Origin: Mycobacterium sp. 1274761.0
GTDB taxonomy: Bacteria > Actinomycetota > Actinomycetes > Mycobacteriales > Mycobacteriaceae
Length of the DNA stretch: 64,000 bases
NCBI RefSeq assembly: GCF_001668615.1
Contig: NZ_LZMC01000021.1
Span: forward strand, 1 to 64,000
Direction of reading: 5' to 3'
The translations under genes were made by a program, and so were the position numbers. The notes below the pieces were generated by a model, which saw only the letters and a program-made list of their open reading frames with translations, had not been told where the DNA came from and searched no databases. Shown here one piece after another: positions 53,909-62,666 of the stretch (its first letter is position 1; every line of letters begins with the position of its first letter).

Positions 53909-54796
53909 GTGCGTACCCCCATCGCCGTAGTCGGGCCCGGCGCGATCGGCTCGACCATGGCGGCCTTGCTGCACGCGGCGGGACATCCCGTGCAGGTGTT
54001 CGGGCGTACCCCGCGCAACGAGGTCGAGGTCAGGCCCGACGAAGGCGACCCGATCATCGTGCCCGGGCCGGTACGCACCGACCCCGCCGACGTCGACGGC
54101 CCGGCCGACGTGGTGCTGCTGGCGGTCAAGGACACCCAGAACCAGAGTGCGGCGGGATGGTTGTCGCGGCTCTGCGACGACCGCACCGTCGTGTGTGTAC
54201 TGCAGAACGGCGTCGAGCAAGTCGAGCGGGTCGGCCCGATGTGTCCGATGTCGGAAGTGGTGCCCGCAGTTGTCTGGTTCTCGGCGGAACCGCACCCCGA
54301 AGGCTGGGTCCGGTTGCGCACGGGCGTGCGGCTGGTGTTGCCCGAATCGGATGGTGCGCAACGGCTCGCAGCCCCGCTGAGGGATGCGGGCGTGACCGTC
54401 GAACTCGACCCCGACTTCGTCACGGAGGCGTGGCGCAAGCTGTTGGTGAATGCGCTCGCGGATCTGATGGTGTTGACCGGCCGCCGCTCGGGCATGTTCC
54501 GCCGTGCGGACGTTGCGGCGTTGTCGCGGCGATATCTGGCGGAATGTCTTGCGGTGGCGCGCGCCGAGGGCGCCACCCTCGGCGATGACGTGATCGACGA
54601 GATCGTCGGCCTCTTCGCAAAAGCGCCCGAGGACATGACCACCTCGATGCTCACCGACCGGGAAGCGGGCCGGCGGTTGGAGTGGGACATCCGCAACGGC
54701 GTCATCTCGCGCAAGGGGGCACGACACGGGCTGGCCACCCCGATCAGCGACGGCCTGGTCGCGTTATTGGCCGCGGCGAGCGACGGACCGGGCTAA
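53909..54796 (+). CDS. Ketopantoate reductase family protein (Rv2573-like)
   Basis: 295 aa from GTG 53909. The NADP-binding motif [20 protein letters not shown] begins at residue 6, [13 protein letters not shown] carries the conserved Lys, LQNGVEQVE the Asn, and [19 protein letters not shown] the catalytic Lys and Asn. It would reduce 2-dehydropantoate to pantoate for CoA synthesis, though several paralogues exist and it may act on another 2-keto acid. TAGCTT ends 6 nt before the GTG, so a leaderless mRNA is possible. Divergent from aspS. Confidence 0.88.
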   Translation: MRTPIAVVGPGAIGSTMAALLHAAGHPVQVFGRTPRNEVEVRPDEGDPIIVPGPVRTDPADVDGPADVVLLAVKDTQNQSAAGWLSRLCDDRTVVCVLQNGVEQVERVGPMCPMSEVVPAVVWFSAEPHPEGWVRLRTGVRLVLPESDGAQRLAAPLRDAGVTVELDPDFVTEAWRKLLVNALADLMVLTGRRSGMFRRADVAALSRRYLAECLAVARAEGATLGDDVIDEIVGLFAKAPEDMTTSMLTDREAGRRLEWDIRNGVISRKGARHGLATPISDGLVALLAAASDGPG

Positions 54797-54815
54797 ACAC
54801 TGTCGTCTAACCTGT

Positions 54816-55325
54816 ATGGCCATGAAGCCATGCGAACGCGTCGAGTTGGACTTCATCGAAAACGCGCCGTTCCGGTTCGTCAGCAGCGTCGACCTGCCGA
54901 TAACACCCGAGCAGGTGTGGGAGGTGCTCGACGACGCCGACTCGTGGCCGCACTGGGCGACGGTGATCACCAAAGTGACGTGGACCAGTCCGCAGCCGCA
55001 CGGCCTCGGCACCACCAGGGTCGTCAACATGCGGGGCGGCATCACCGGCGACGAGGAATACCTCGCCTGGGAACCGCACTTGCACATGGCTTTTCGGTTC
55101 AACGAGGCCTCGACGGGAAGCATCGCCGCGTTCGCGGAGGACTACCGCATCGTGGCCACTCCCGGCGGTTGCCATCTGACCTGGGTGATGGCGATGAAGC
55201 CCAACGGTGTCGCCGCAAGGCTCGGGATGACGCTCGGGCGGCCGGTGATGTCGTGGCTGTTCCAGAAATTCCTGTACAACCTGTGCGACTACGCCGCGGC
55301 TCGCTACCCAGCCGTGGCTTCGTAG
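54816..55325 (+). CDS. SRPBCC (polyketide cyclase-like) protein (Rv2574-like)
   Basis: 169 aa from ATG 54816; a second ATG two codons later (54822) is just as likely, since TAACCT lies 2 nt before the first and 8 nt before the second. The helix-grip pattern is clear: SSVDLPITPEQVWEVLDDADSWPHW, then several strands, and a C-terminal helix RLGMTLGRPVMSWLFQKFLYNL in parts. It follows the ketopantoate reductase-like gene by 19 bases. The ligand is unknown. Confidence 0.85.
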   Translation: MAMKPCERVELDFIENAPFRFVSSVDLPITPEQVWEVLDDADSWPHWATVITKVTWTSPQPHGLGTTRVVNMRGGITGDEEYLAWEPHLHMAFRFNEASTGSIAAFAEDYRIVATPGGCHLTWVMAMKPNGVAARLGMTLGRPVMSWLFQKFLYNLCDYAAARYPAVAS

Positions 55326-55340
55326 CGGCGCTCCTCCTTT

Positions 55341-55403
55341 CGCCGAGTTCTGCCGCAGGGTCGCAATCTTCAGCCGACTACTGCCATAACGCAGAACTCG
55401 ACG
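55341..55403. terminator. Long imperfect hairpin between convergent genes (copy B)
   Basis: CGAGTTCTGC (55344-55353) pairs perfectly with GCAGAACTCG (55391-55400); inside, GCAG and GTCG pair with CTGC and CGAC. It lies between the convergent SRPBCC gene (stop 55325) and the carboxylesterase (stop 55416). Its left arm is the same as that of the hairpin at 48.74 kb (CGCCGAGTTCTGC then GGGTCG), so both belong to one sequence family. Confidence 0.68.
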
Positions 55404-55415
55404 GCACCGAGGCGC

Positions 55416-56921
55416 TCAGTAGAGGCCGGCCCAGGCCTGACGGCGCTCGCTGTCCGGATCGGCGACGACGGTGTCGCGCGACGACTGGATGATGCGCGTC
55501 AGCCGTCGCTCGCGGTCATACGTGGGCCAGTCATGTCCGCTGGACCATTCGATCTCGCCGGTCTCCCAGCCCTGCGCCGAGAAGTCCAGCCAGGTCCGTT
55601 GCATGCGCTTGCCCACTGCGGGTGCCAGGCGCCGTCCCAGCGGATGCATCTTGCGCCCGAGGAACGAGCTGTAGCTGTGGTGGACGTGGACGATCTCGCT
55701 GCCGTGGGTGGCACCCAGTCCCAGCAGCCGCAGGCTGAAGCCGAAGTGATCGAACCGGTACATGTGCGTCGGCGCGTGCGCGCTGTAGGCGTCGGCGAAG
55801 GCCCACGTCGGTGCGCCGAACATGACATCGGAGCCGAACGCCACCAGCTCGCGCCGCCGCGGATAAGCCGGATACGCCGCCAGCAGTCGCTCCCGCGCGT
55901 CGGGCGCGACCCGCGCGATGTATGCGTCGATGGAGGCCGTCGTGGTCGGCAGCATCGGCGGCTTGGTCCAGACGAACATCGACGCCTCATGGCTGTTGGT
56001 GCCGATGATCAGCGGCAGCTTGGCCAGCGCGCCGGCCCGCGCGGCGTCCACCGGGTGCTGCGGCAGCAGATCGACGCCGTAGGTCAGCCCGTAGGCCAAT
56101 GTCGGTGTGGTCGCTGCGCTCTTCATCTGGAGCCGGCCCGCCGCCCGGCGCAGCTCTCGTTGCGGCAGGCCCTTCACCTCGTCGGCGCGCACCCCGAGTC
56201 GCTGCAGGAATTCATGCGCCCGCCGCGCCCGCACCTCGCGGTCGGCAATCAAGGGCAGCGCCGGACTCTGCGCAATCGCGCGGCGAAACAGCCCCGAACC
56301 GGCCGGGCTGGCCATCAGCGCCAGCACCGACGTGCCGCCCGCGGATTCGCCGAAGATCGTCACCCGGTCGGGGTCACCCCCGAACGCGGCGATGTTGTCC
56401 TTGATCCATCGCAGCGCGGCCATCTGGTCTCGCAGTGCGAGATTGTCGTCGAACCCGTCGCCCAGATCGCTCAGCTCGAAGCCGCCGAAAACACCGATCC
56501 GGTAGGTCAGGTTGACCACCACGACGTTGCCGTTGGCCGCCAGCCGCGACCCGTTGTACAGCTGGAACTGGCCCGCCCCGAAAACGAACGCACCGCCGGG
56601 AATCCACACCATCACCGGCAACGACGCAGTGGTGTCCGGCGACCACACCGTCAGCGTCAAACACGCCTCGTCGCGCACCTTCGGATCGTCGCGGCCACCG
56701 CCGACGAACGACTTGCTTTGCGGCGGCAGCGGCCCGTGTTCGACTGCGTCGCGCAGCCCTGACCATGGCTTGAGCGGTGCGGGAGCGAGGAACCGGCGTT
56801 CACCGACCGGCTGCTCGGCGTACGGGACACCACGCCAGACGCCGACACCGCATTCAGTGGTGCCACGCAGGTCCCCGCAGCGGGTACTGGCGATGGTGGT
56901 ATCTCTGGCAACGACTGCCAC
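55416..56921 (-). CDS. Type B carboxylesterase
   Basis: 501 aa from GTG 56921; the longer frame to 57863 overlaps the divergent peptidase gene and is not coding. Alpha/beta-hydrolase motifs are PVMVWIPGGAFVFGAG (oxyanion hole), FGESAGGTS (nucleophile Ser at about residue 188), Glu in GTNSHEASMF and His in GATHGSE. These are the type B carboxylesterase/cholinesterase-fold hallmarks; in mycobacteria LipT is of this type, but I cannot assign orthology. No signal peptide is seen. Confidence 0.9.
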   Translation of the reverse strand: MAVVARDTTIASTRCGDLRGTTECGVGVWRGVPYAEQPVGERRFLAPAPLKPWSGLRDAVEHGPLPPQSKSFVGGGRDDPKVRDEACLTLTVWSPDTTASLPVMVWIPGGAFVFGAGQFQLYNGSRLAANGNVVVVNLTYRIGVFGGFELSDLGDGFDDNLALRDQMAALRWIKDNIAAFGGDPDRVTIFGESAGGTSVLALMASPAGSGLFRRAIAQSPALPLIADREVRARRAHEFLQRLGVRADEVKGLPQRELRRAAGRLQMKSAATTPTLAYGLTYGVDLLPQHPVDAARAGALAKLPLIIGTNSHEASMFVWTKPPMLPTTTASIDAYIARVAPDARERLLAAYPAYPRRRELVAFGSDVMFGAPTWAFADAYSAHAPTHMYRFDHFGFSLRLLGLGATHGSEIVHVHHSYSSFLGRKMHPLGRRLAPAVGKRMQRTWLDFSAQGWETGEIEWSSGHDWPTYDRERRLTRIIQSSRDTVVADPDSERRQAWAGLY

Positions 56922-56954
56922 ACCCCCGGATCGTAGTGTGCAAAGCTGGAAGCC

Positions 56955-57854
56955 ATGACCTTCAACGAGGGTATGCAGATCGACACCAGCACGATCTCGA
57001 CCAGCGGCGGCGGCGGCCGCGGCCCCGGGCGCGGAATCGCCATCGGCGGCGGTTTCGGCGGACTGGTCATCGTGGTGGTCGCACTCCTGCTCGGAGTGAA
57101 CCCGAACGACGTCATCCCGCAGACCCAAGGGGGCTATGCCGACTCGGGAATCGAAGCCGAGCCAGGGGCCGACCTCAGCCAGTGCAAGACGGGCGCCGAC
57201 GCGAACAACAACGTCGACTGCCGGGTGGCGGCAACCGTAACCTCGGTCGACGGGGTGTGGCAGCAGCTGATGCCTGGGTACACCCGACCACATGTCCGAC
57301 TTTTCAAGGATGACGTGAATACCGGATGCGGCCCGGCCACTAGCGACGTCGGCCCGTTCTACTGCCCGGTTGATCAGACCGCATACTTCGACACCGGCTT
57401 CTTTCAGGTGCTTCACGATCAATTCGGCTCCAGCGACGGGCCGTTGGCGCAGGAATATGTGGTCGCACACGAATTCGGCCACCACGTACAGGACCTGCAA
57501 GGAGTGCTCGGCAAAGCTCAGCAGGGCGCCCAGGGCGCCGGCGGCAACGGGGTGCGGACCGAACTTCAGGCCGACTGTTATGCCGGCGTGTGGGCCCATT
57601 ACGCGGCGATCACCAAGCAAGAGGGCACCGACGTTCCGTACCTGAAACCGTTGACCGACAAGGACATCGCCGACGCGCTGTCCGCGGCGGAATCGGTCGG
57701 TGACGACCGAATTCAGGAAAACGCCACCGGCCGGGTGAATCCGGAGTCGTGGACCCATGGCTCTTCCGAAGAACGACAGCACTGGTTCACGACCGGATAC
57801 CAGACCGGTGATCCGAACAAGTGCGATACCTTCCACGCTCGCGATCTTGGGTAG
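56955..57854 (+). CDS. Neutral zinc metallopeptidase, YpfJ family (Rv2575-like)
   Basis: 299 aa. An N-terminal Gly/Arg-rich cytoplasmic part and one membrane helix (GGFGGLVIVVVALLLGV, about residues 36-52) are followed by an extracytoplasmic catalytic domain. The zinc motif is VVAHEFGHHVQD (about residue 177) and the third ligand is probably Glu in RTELQADCYAGVW. Four cysteines (QCKTG, DCRV, GCGPA, FYCPV) may form disulfides. It is divergent from the carboxylesterase across 33 bases, with GGAAG before the ATG. The substrate is unknown. Confidence 0.92.
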   Translation: MTFNEGMQIDTSTISTSGGGGRGPGRGIAIGGGFGGLVIVVVALLLGVNPNDVIPQTQGGYADSGIEAEPGADLSQCKTGADANNNVDCRVAATVTSVDGVWQQLMPGYTRPHVRLFKDDVNTGCGPATSDVGPFYCPVDQTAYFDTGFFQVLHDQFGSSDGPLAQEYVVAHEFGHHVQDLQGVLGKAQQGAQGAGGNGVRTELQADCYAGVWAHYAAITKQEGTDVPYLKPLTDKDIADALSAAESVGDDRIQENATGRVNPESWTHGSSEERQHWFTTGYQTGDPNKCDTFHARDLG

Positions 57855-59493
57855 GCGCACCACCGACGTCGACGCCGTAGCCGAGCGCTACCTCGCGACC
57901 TTCGCAGCGCTGGACCCTTGTGCTGCAACGGATATGGGGATCGTCAGTGACGACCACACCTACGACACCGAGATCACCGACTACTCCCCCGACGGGTATG
58001 TCGCGCGGGCCGAAGCCGCCCGCGGGGCGCTGCGCGAGCTCGACGGCGTCGCCGCGGACGATGATGTCGACGACGTGACCCTCGCCGCGATGCGCGAACG
58101 GCTGGGTATCCAGCTGGAACTGCACGAGGCCGGGCTCGACATCGGTGAGCTGAACGTGATCGCCTCGCCGCTGCAGGCCATGCGCGACGTGTTCGACCTG
58201 ATGCCCACCGACACCGACGACGACTGGCGGGTGATCAGCGAGCGGATGTCGCGGATTCCCGACCGCGTCGCGGGTTATGCCGAGTCGCTGCGCGCGGCAC
58301 TGGCCGCAGGCCGTGCGCCCGCCATTCGGCAGGTGGGTCGGGGAATCGAGCAGGCGGGTCAGATCCAGCATCTCTTCTTTCAGATGGTCGCCGACGCTGC
58401 ACCCGGTAACGAGGTGTTGCACGCCGAACTGCAGGGGCGGGCATCAGCGGCCGCGGACGCGTACAGCTCGCTCGCCGCGGTCCTGCGCGACGAGGTCGGC
58501 CCGTCGGCCCGCGGCGAGGATGCGTTCGGACGCGACGCCTATCGGCTGTACTCGAGGCTGTATCTGGGTGGGGAAGTCGATCTCGACGAGACCTACGAGT
58601 GGGGCTTGGACCTACTGCATTCCATTGTCGCCGAACAGGAATCGGTTGCCCACCGGCTCTATCCGGGCTCGACGGTGGCCGAAGCCCTGAGCCGGTTGGA
58701 CGAGGAACCGCGCTATTGGGTGCACGGCACCGACGCACTGCAGGCCTGGATGCAGGAGCTGTCCGACCGGGTGGTCGACGCACTCGCCGATACGCATTTC
58801 GAGATCGCCGAGCCGCTGCGCAAGCTGGAGTGCATGATCGCGCCGACGCACACCGGCGGCATCTATTACACAGGCCCGTCGGAAGATCTCACCAGGCCCG
58901 GACGGATGTGGTGGTCGGTGCCCCCGGGCAAAGAGGACTTCCACACGTGGGGTGAAACCACCACCGTGTTCCACGAAGGCGTTCCAGGGCATCATCTGCA
59001 GATCGGCCGGGCGGTCGTGCTGGCCGATCAGCTCAACCGCTGGCGCCGGCTGGGTTGCTGGGTGTCCGGGCACGGCGAGGGATGGGCGCTGTACGCCGAG
59101 CGGCTGATGGCCGAACTGGGCTGGCTCGACGACGCCGGCAACAGGATGGGAATGCTTGACGCCCAACGGTTCCGAGCGGCCCGGGTGGTCATCGACATCG
59201 GCGTGCATTGTGGCCTGACGGCCCCCGACGGCGGTAAATGGGACGCCGACCGGGCGTGGGTGTTTCTGCAGACGCACAGCGCGATGGCGGAAGCGAACCT
59301 GCGCTTCGAGTTGGACCGCTATCTCGGTTGGCCCGGCCAGGCGCCGTCGTACTCGATCGGCCAGCGGATCTGGCAACAACTGCGCGACGATGCGGTCGGT
59401 CGCGGCGTGCCGTTGAAGGAATTCCACCGCCGCGCTTTGGATCTGGGCGGCCTGCCGCTCGATGTCCTCAGGTCGGCGTTGTCTGGCGAGTGA
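57847..59493 (+). CDS. DUF885 family metallopeptidase-like protein
   Basis: About 548 aa from TTG 57847, which overlaps the upstream TAG stop region. The frame extends to ATG 57757, but that would overlap the YpfJ gene by 98 bases without conserved sequence. The key motif VFHEGVPGHHLQIG (HExxxHH, about residue 381) is the predicted zinc site of DUF885, and WALYAERLMAELG further on supplies a glutamate. It is mostly helical, resembling M3-like peptidases, with no signal peptide. The start is uncertain. Confidence 0.85.
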   Translation: MGRRTTDVDAVAERYLATFAALDPCAATDMGIVSDDHTYDTEITDYSPDGYVARAEAARGALRELDGVAADDDVDDVTLAAMRERLGIQLELHEAGLDIGELNVIASPLQAMRDVFDLMPTDTDDDWRVISERMSRIPDRVAGYAESLRAALAAGRAPAIRQVGRGIEQAGQIQHLFFQMVADAAPGNEVLHAELQGRASAAADAYSSLAAVLRDEVGPSARGEDAFGRDAYRLYSRLYLGGEVDLDETYEWGLDLLHSIVAEQESVAHRLYPGSTVAEALSRLDEEPRYWVHGTDALQAWMQELSDRVVDALADTHFEIAEPLRKLECMIAPTHTGGIYYTGPSEDLTRPGRMWWSVPPGKEDFHTWGETTTVFHEGVPGHHLQIGRAVVLADQLNRWRRLGCWVSGHGEGWALYAERLMAELGWLDDAGNRMGMLDAQRFRAARVVIDIGVHCGLTAPDGGKWDADRAWVFLQTHSAMAEANLRFELDRYLGWPGQAPSYSIGQRIWQQLRDDAVGRGVPLKEFHRRALDLGGLPLDVLRSALSGE

Positions 59494-59515
59494 GCTGGGC
59501 CATAAGGTCACTTCG

Positions 59516-60202
59516 ATGGAATCGCTCACCGTCACACCGAACCTTACGATGTTGCGGGTCAACGGCTGGCAGGTCTATGTGTGGCGAGATGGCGACTCGG
59601 CCACGCTCATCGACACCGGAGCGCCCGGATCGGGCCCTGCCATCGAGTCCGTCGTGCCGGGGATCGACCGAATCGTGTTGACGCACGGTCATGTCGACCA
59701 CGTCGGCTCGGCGGCAGAGCTACGCCAGTCCACAGGTGCTCCCGTCATGGCCGGCGCAGGTGACGCCGCCGTCATCCGCGGTGAAGCCGACATGCCACCG
59801 ATCGTTTTCGAAGACTGGGAAACTCCTATCTACGAACGTGTTACCGCGGGGCTCCCGCGCACCGCACCCGCCGTGCCCGTCGACCGGGAGCTCAACGACG
59901 GGGATGTCCTCGACTTCGGTGGCGGTGCGCGCGTCCTTGCGATTCCCGGCCACACGGAGGGCAGCATCGCGGTCTATCTGCCCGCCAACGGCATCCTGTT
60001 TACCGGCGACTCGATCGCCAATGTGGGCACCGTGATGCTGGGCACGTTCAACCAGGATCGGGCGCGCAGCGTCGCGTCGTTCCAGCGGTTGGCCGCGCTC
60101 GACGTCGAAACCGCGTGCTTCGGGCACGGTGATCCGATCATTTCGGCAGCGGGCGACAAGATCCGTACGGCCGCGGCGGCCTACGATGTCGACCATGGCT
60201 GA
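59516..60202 (+). CDS. MBL-fold metallo-hydrolase
   Basis: 228 aa from ATG 59516. Metal ligands are LTHGHVDHVGSA (HxHxDH), IPGHTEGSIAVYL, FTGDSI (Asp) and CFGHGDP (His), the full set for a two-metal site. The group includes lactonases and glyoxalase II-like enzymes. Its stop overlaps the start of the next SDR gene (8 nt), suggesting they act together, for example a lactone or thioester opened after oxidation; this is inference. Confidence 0.92.
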   Translation: MESLTVTPNLTMLRVNGWQVYVWRDGDSATLIDTGAPGSGPAIESVVPGIDRIVLTHGHVDHVGSAAELRQSTGAPVMAGAGDAAVIRGEADMPPIVFEDWETPIYERVTAGLPRTAPAVPVDRELNDGDVLDFGGGARVLAIPGHTEGSIAVYLPANGILFTGDSIANVGTVMLGTFNQDRARSVASFQRLAALDVETACFGHGDPIISAAGDKIRTAAAAYDVDHG

Positions 60203-61019
60203 GGACACGCCGCTGGCAGGCAAAGTCGCCTATGTCACCGGTGCCGCGCGTGGTCAGGGACGGTCGCATTGCGTCCGGTTGGCCCGGGCCGGCGCCGACA
60301 TCGTCGCCGTCGATGCGTGTGGTCCGGTCGCCGACCACAACGGCTACCCGCCCGCCACACCGGCCGATCTCGCCGAGACGGTGAACCTCGTCGAGGGCGA
60401 AGGCCGCAAGATCCGCGCCGAGGAGGTCGATATCCGTGACCTCGCCGGCCAGCAGCGGGTGGTGGCCGACGCCGTCGAGCAATTCGGCCGGCTCGACATC
60501 GTCGTCGCCAACGCCGGCGTTCTCAATTGGGGTCGGCTATGGGAGATTTCGGCGCAGCAGTGGCAGGACGTCATCGACGTCAACCTCACCGGGTTGTGGA
60601 ACACCGTCAAGGCGGTGGTGCCACCGATGATCGAGGCCGGCAACGGCGGTTCGATCATCACGATCAGCTCCGCGGCGGGCATCAAGGCCGTACCCGGCTG
60701 CGGGCACTATTGCGCGAGCAAGTTCGGCGTCGTCGGGCTGACAAACTCACTGGCAGTCGAGTTGGGCGAGTATGGGATTCGGGTGAACTCGGTGCACCCC
60801 TACGGCACCGACACCCCGATGGGCAACGATGCGTCGATGTGGCAGATGTTCGCCGACCACCAGAACTTCATCCACAGCTATTCGCCCGGCGCACTGCCGA
60901 CTGATTCGTTGGCCGCGCCGGGCCTTGTCTCCGACATCGTGGTGTGGTTGGCCAGCGACGCGTCATCTCTGGTGACAGCGGCTCAAATCCCCGCGGACAA
61001 GGGCTATCTCAAGATCTGA
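60195..61019 (+). CDS. Mycofactocin-type SDR oxidoreductase
   Basis: 274 aa. The dinucleotide motif GAARGQGRSHCVRLARAGADI, with the GQGRSH signature and a long loop (CGPVADHNGYPPATPADLAETV in parts), matches the mycofactocin-dependent SDR subfamily, which keeps NAD non-exchangeably and passes electrons to mycofactocin. Catalytic Ser is in TISSAAG and YxxxK is YCASKFG. The C-terminus ends GYLKI instead of the more usual G(Y/F)..K. Alcohol oxidation is likely. Its end overlaps the convergent hypothetical gene by 11 bases. Confidence 0.88.
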   Translation: MAEDTPLAGKVAYVTGAARGQGRSHCVRLARAGADIVAVDACGPVADHNGYPPATPADLAETVNLVEGEGRKIRAEEVDIRDLAGQQRVVADAVEQFGRLDIVVANAGVLNWGRLWEISAQQWQDVIDVNLTGLWNTVKAVVPPMIEAGNGGSIITISSAAGIKAVPGCGHYCASKFGVVGLTNSLAVELGEYGIRVNSVHPYGTDTPMGNDASMWQMFADHQNFIHSYSPGALPTDSLAAPGLVSDIVVWLASDASSLVTAAQIPADKGYLKI

Positions 61020-61617
61020 TTGCCAGTGCGGTCACGCCGCACCGGTACAGCGTCTCGCTGGCAGGCACCGAGTCGATCGACAAACCGGCAGCCAGCAGCG
61101 CCTGCGCCTTGAACGCCTGAGCGGCCGCCGAAGGCCGGTAACGCACGGCGCTGACCTTCTGATCGAGTGCATCCGCATCGCCCCAGAGCGCCACTTCGGC
61201 GCGGCGGCGGTCCGATACTGTGACGAACCGCCGCACCCGCGCGTCGGCGGTGTACACCTCGGCGGAGACGGCGAGGGTGCCGGCCCGATCCGGATCGTCG
61301 GTGATCGCCTCGAGGTCGCCGCTCAGGTCGAATACGTCGGCGCCCAGAATGCGCAGCGCCCGGTCGTCGGCGCGATCGGAGACCAGAACGCTGACGCGCC
61401 AGCCGGCCATGCTGCGGTCGTACAGCCAGCCGCCCGCCGACAGCACCACATCTGCGACATCGGCTGCAACAACGGTCATTTCGTGCCGCAGCACCGTGCT
61501 GGCGCGCAGCCGCGCCCGTGCCGGTCGTTGATCGTCGCGCTTGAAGGTGCGGGATGTCTGCGCCACAGACGACAGCGTGACACTTCTGCGCCAACTTGTA
61601 AAGGGCGCGTTCGGCAT
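61009..61617 (-). CDS. Conserved hypothetical protein
   Basis: 202 aa from ATG 61617, which lies one base after the thioesterase stop (TAACATG), so coupling is likely; an in-frame GTG at 61566 would give 185 aa. I do not recognise a family. The sequence alternates short strands and helices (VVAADVADVVLSAGGWLYDRSM, AGWRVSVLVSD, DVFDLSGDLEAI) with no membrane helix. It resembles a soluble alpha/beta protein. Its fixed position behind tesB and ahead of the MBL-SDR pair suggests a related role. Confidence 0.6.
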   Translation of the reverse strand: MPNAPFTSWRRSVTLSSVAQTSRTFKRDDQRPARARLRASTVLRHEMTVVAADVADVVLSAGGWLYDRSMAGWRVSVLVSDRADDRALRILGADVFDLSGDLEAITDDPDRAGTLAVSAEVYTADARVRRFVTVSDRRRAEVALWGDADALDQKVSAVRYRPSAAAQAFKAQALLAAGLSIDSVPASETLYRCGVTALAIRS

Positions 61618-61618
61618 G

Positions 61619-62503
61619 TTACAGCCGCGACTGTTCCTTGATCGCCGTGTCGGATGTCCGCAGCGGACGGATCAGCGCGTCCTGAGTAAACGAAGCGATC
61701 AGCTCACCCTCTTCGGTGTGCACGGTGCCGCGGATGTAGGACATCCCGGCACCGACCTGGGTGCTCTCGTGGGAGTACAGGATCCAGCCGTTCCATCGAA
61801 CCGGCTCGTGAAACGACACCGCCACCGTCATCGGCGCGGTCGATACCGTGAGGTGCGACTGGCTGGTGCCGATCCCCTCATGGGCACGCATGGTCGTCGA
61901 AATGCCAAGATGGCCAGTGAAATACGCAATCAACGCCTTGGCGAGGTCGTCGCGTTCAGGGATTGGGTCGTAGTGCAGCCAGGCATAGATTTCCGGCGGC
62001 CCCACCTCGTCGGGACTGTTCACATCGACCACGTCGACCAACCGCACGTCGCGACCCACCATCGGCATCTGGCAGACATTGGCATCCCCCGGCGCGGTCA
62101 CGTGCGGACGGGGCAGGTGATGACGGATCACGTCGCCGGTGGGCACATCGGCGAGAAGCGTTGCGGTAACACAGCGCTTACCGTTCTGCGTGGCGGTCAC
62201 CACCGCCGTCGCGGTGGATCGACCTTCGGCGACAACATCGATCTCCAGCTCCACCGGACCCGCCGCGACCAGCACCGCGCGCGCGAACACCGCGTACACC
62301 GACCGCACCGACTTTCCCCCGAACCGCTTGGCGGCGGCGACGACCATCTGCGCCAGCACCTGGGTGCCTTCGACAACCTGGCGGTCGTCCTCGCCGGCGG
62401 GACCCGTTTGGGCGATGAAGCGGTTCTCGCCATCAGGAGCCACGTCGAACAGGTCGAGCAGTGACTGCACCGTCCATGGCGTCTGCGCTGAGTGTGTCGT
62501 CAT
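61619..62503 (-). CDS. Acyl-CoA thioesterase, TesB-like double hotdog
   Basis: 294 aa from ATG 62503; the frame continues to 62806 but would cover the regulatory region. Two hotdog domains are suggested by Asp-containing SVYAVFARAVLVAAGPVELE and the C-terminal VSFHEPVRWNGWILYSHESTQVGAGMSYIRG in parts, typical of thioesterase II. It releases fatty acids from acyl-CoA. A TACTGT (62517-62512) lies 8 nt before the start, and the palindromic operator at 62537-62551 covers the matching -35 position, so repression by the neighbouring TetR protein is likely. Confidence 0.86.
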   Translation of the reverse strand: MTTHSAQTPWTVQSLLDLFDVAPDGENRFIAQTGPAGEDDRQVVEGTQVLAQMVVAAAKRFGGKSVRSVYAVFARAVLVAAGPVELEIDVVAEGRSTATAVVTATQNGKRCVTATLLADVPTGDVIRHHLPRPHVTAPGDANVCQMPMVGRDVRLVDVVDVNSPDEVGPPEIYAWLHYDPIPERDDLAKALIAYFTGHLGISTTMRAHEGIGTSQSHLTVSTAPMTVAVSFHEPVRWNGWILYSHESTQVGAGMSYIRGTVHTEEGELIASFTQDALIRPLRTSDTAIKEQSRL

Positions 62504-62536
62504 GGGAGGGAACAGTAACCGAGCATCCGCAAAAGC

Positions 62537-62551
62537 GGTAATGTCATTACC
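62537..62551. promoter_or_regulatory. TetR operator, copy 1 (tesB side)
   Basis: GGTAATGTCATTACC is a perfect 15-base palindrome in the gap between divergent tesB and tetR, 33 bases before the tesB ATG, over the expected -35. The same 15 bases occur again at 63342-63356. A different palindrome TGTCAGGCTGACA (62618-62630) lies just after a TATATAT (62599-62605) that could be the tetR -10. Confidence 0.78.
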
Positions 62552-62666
62552 AGGGCTTGAGCATCGACGCAATGTCACGCTGAGAGCGACGTCGCGGCTA
62601 TATATGCACGGCGACACTGTCAGGCTGACATTTGTGCCGAGTACCGCGAGCGGGAAGGTGTCAACG

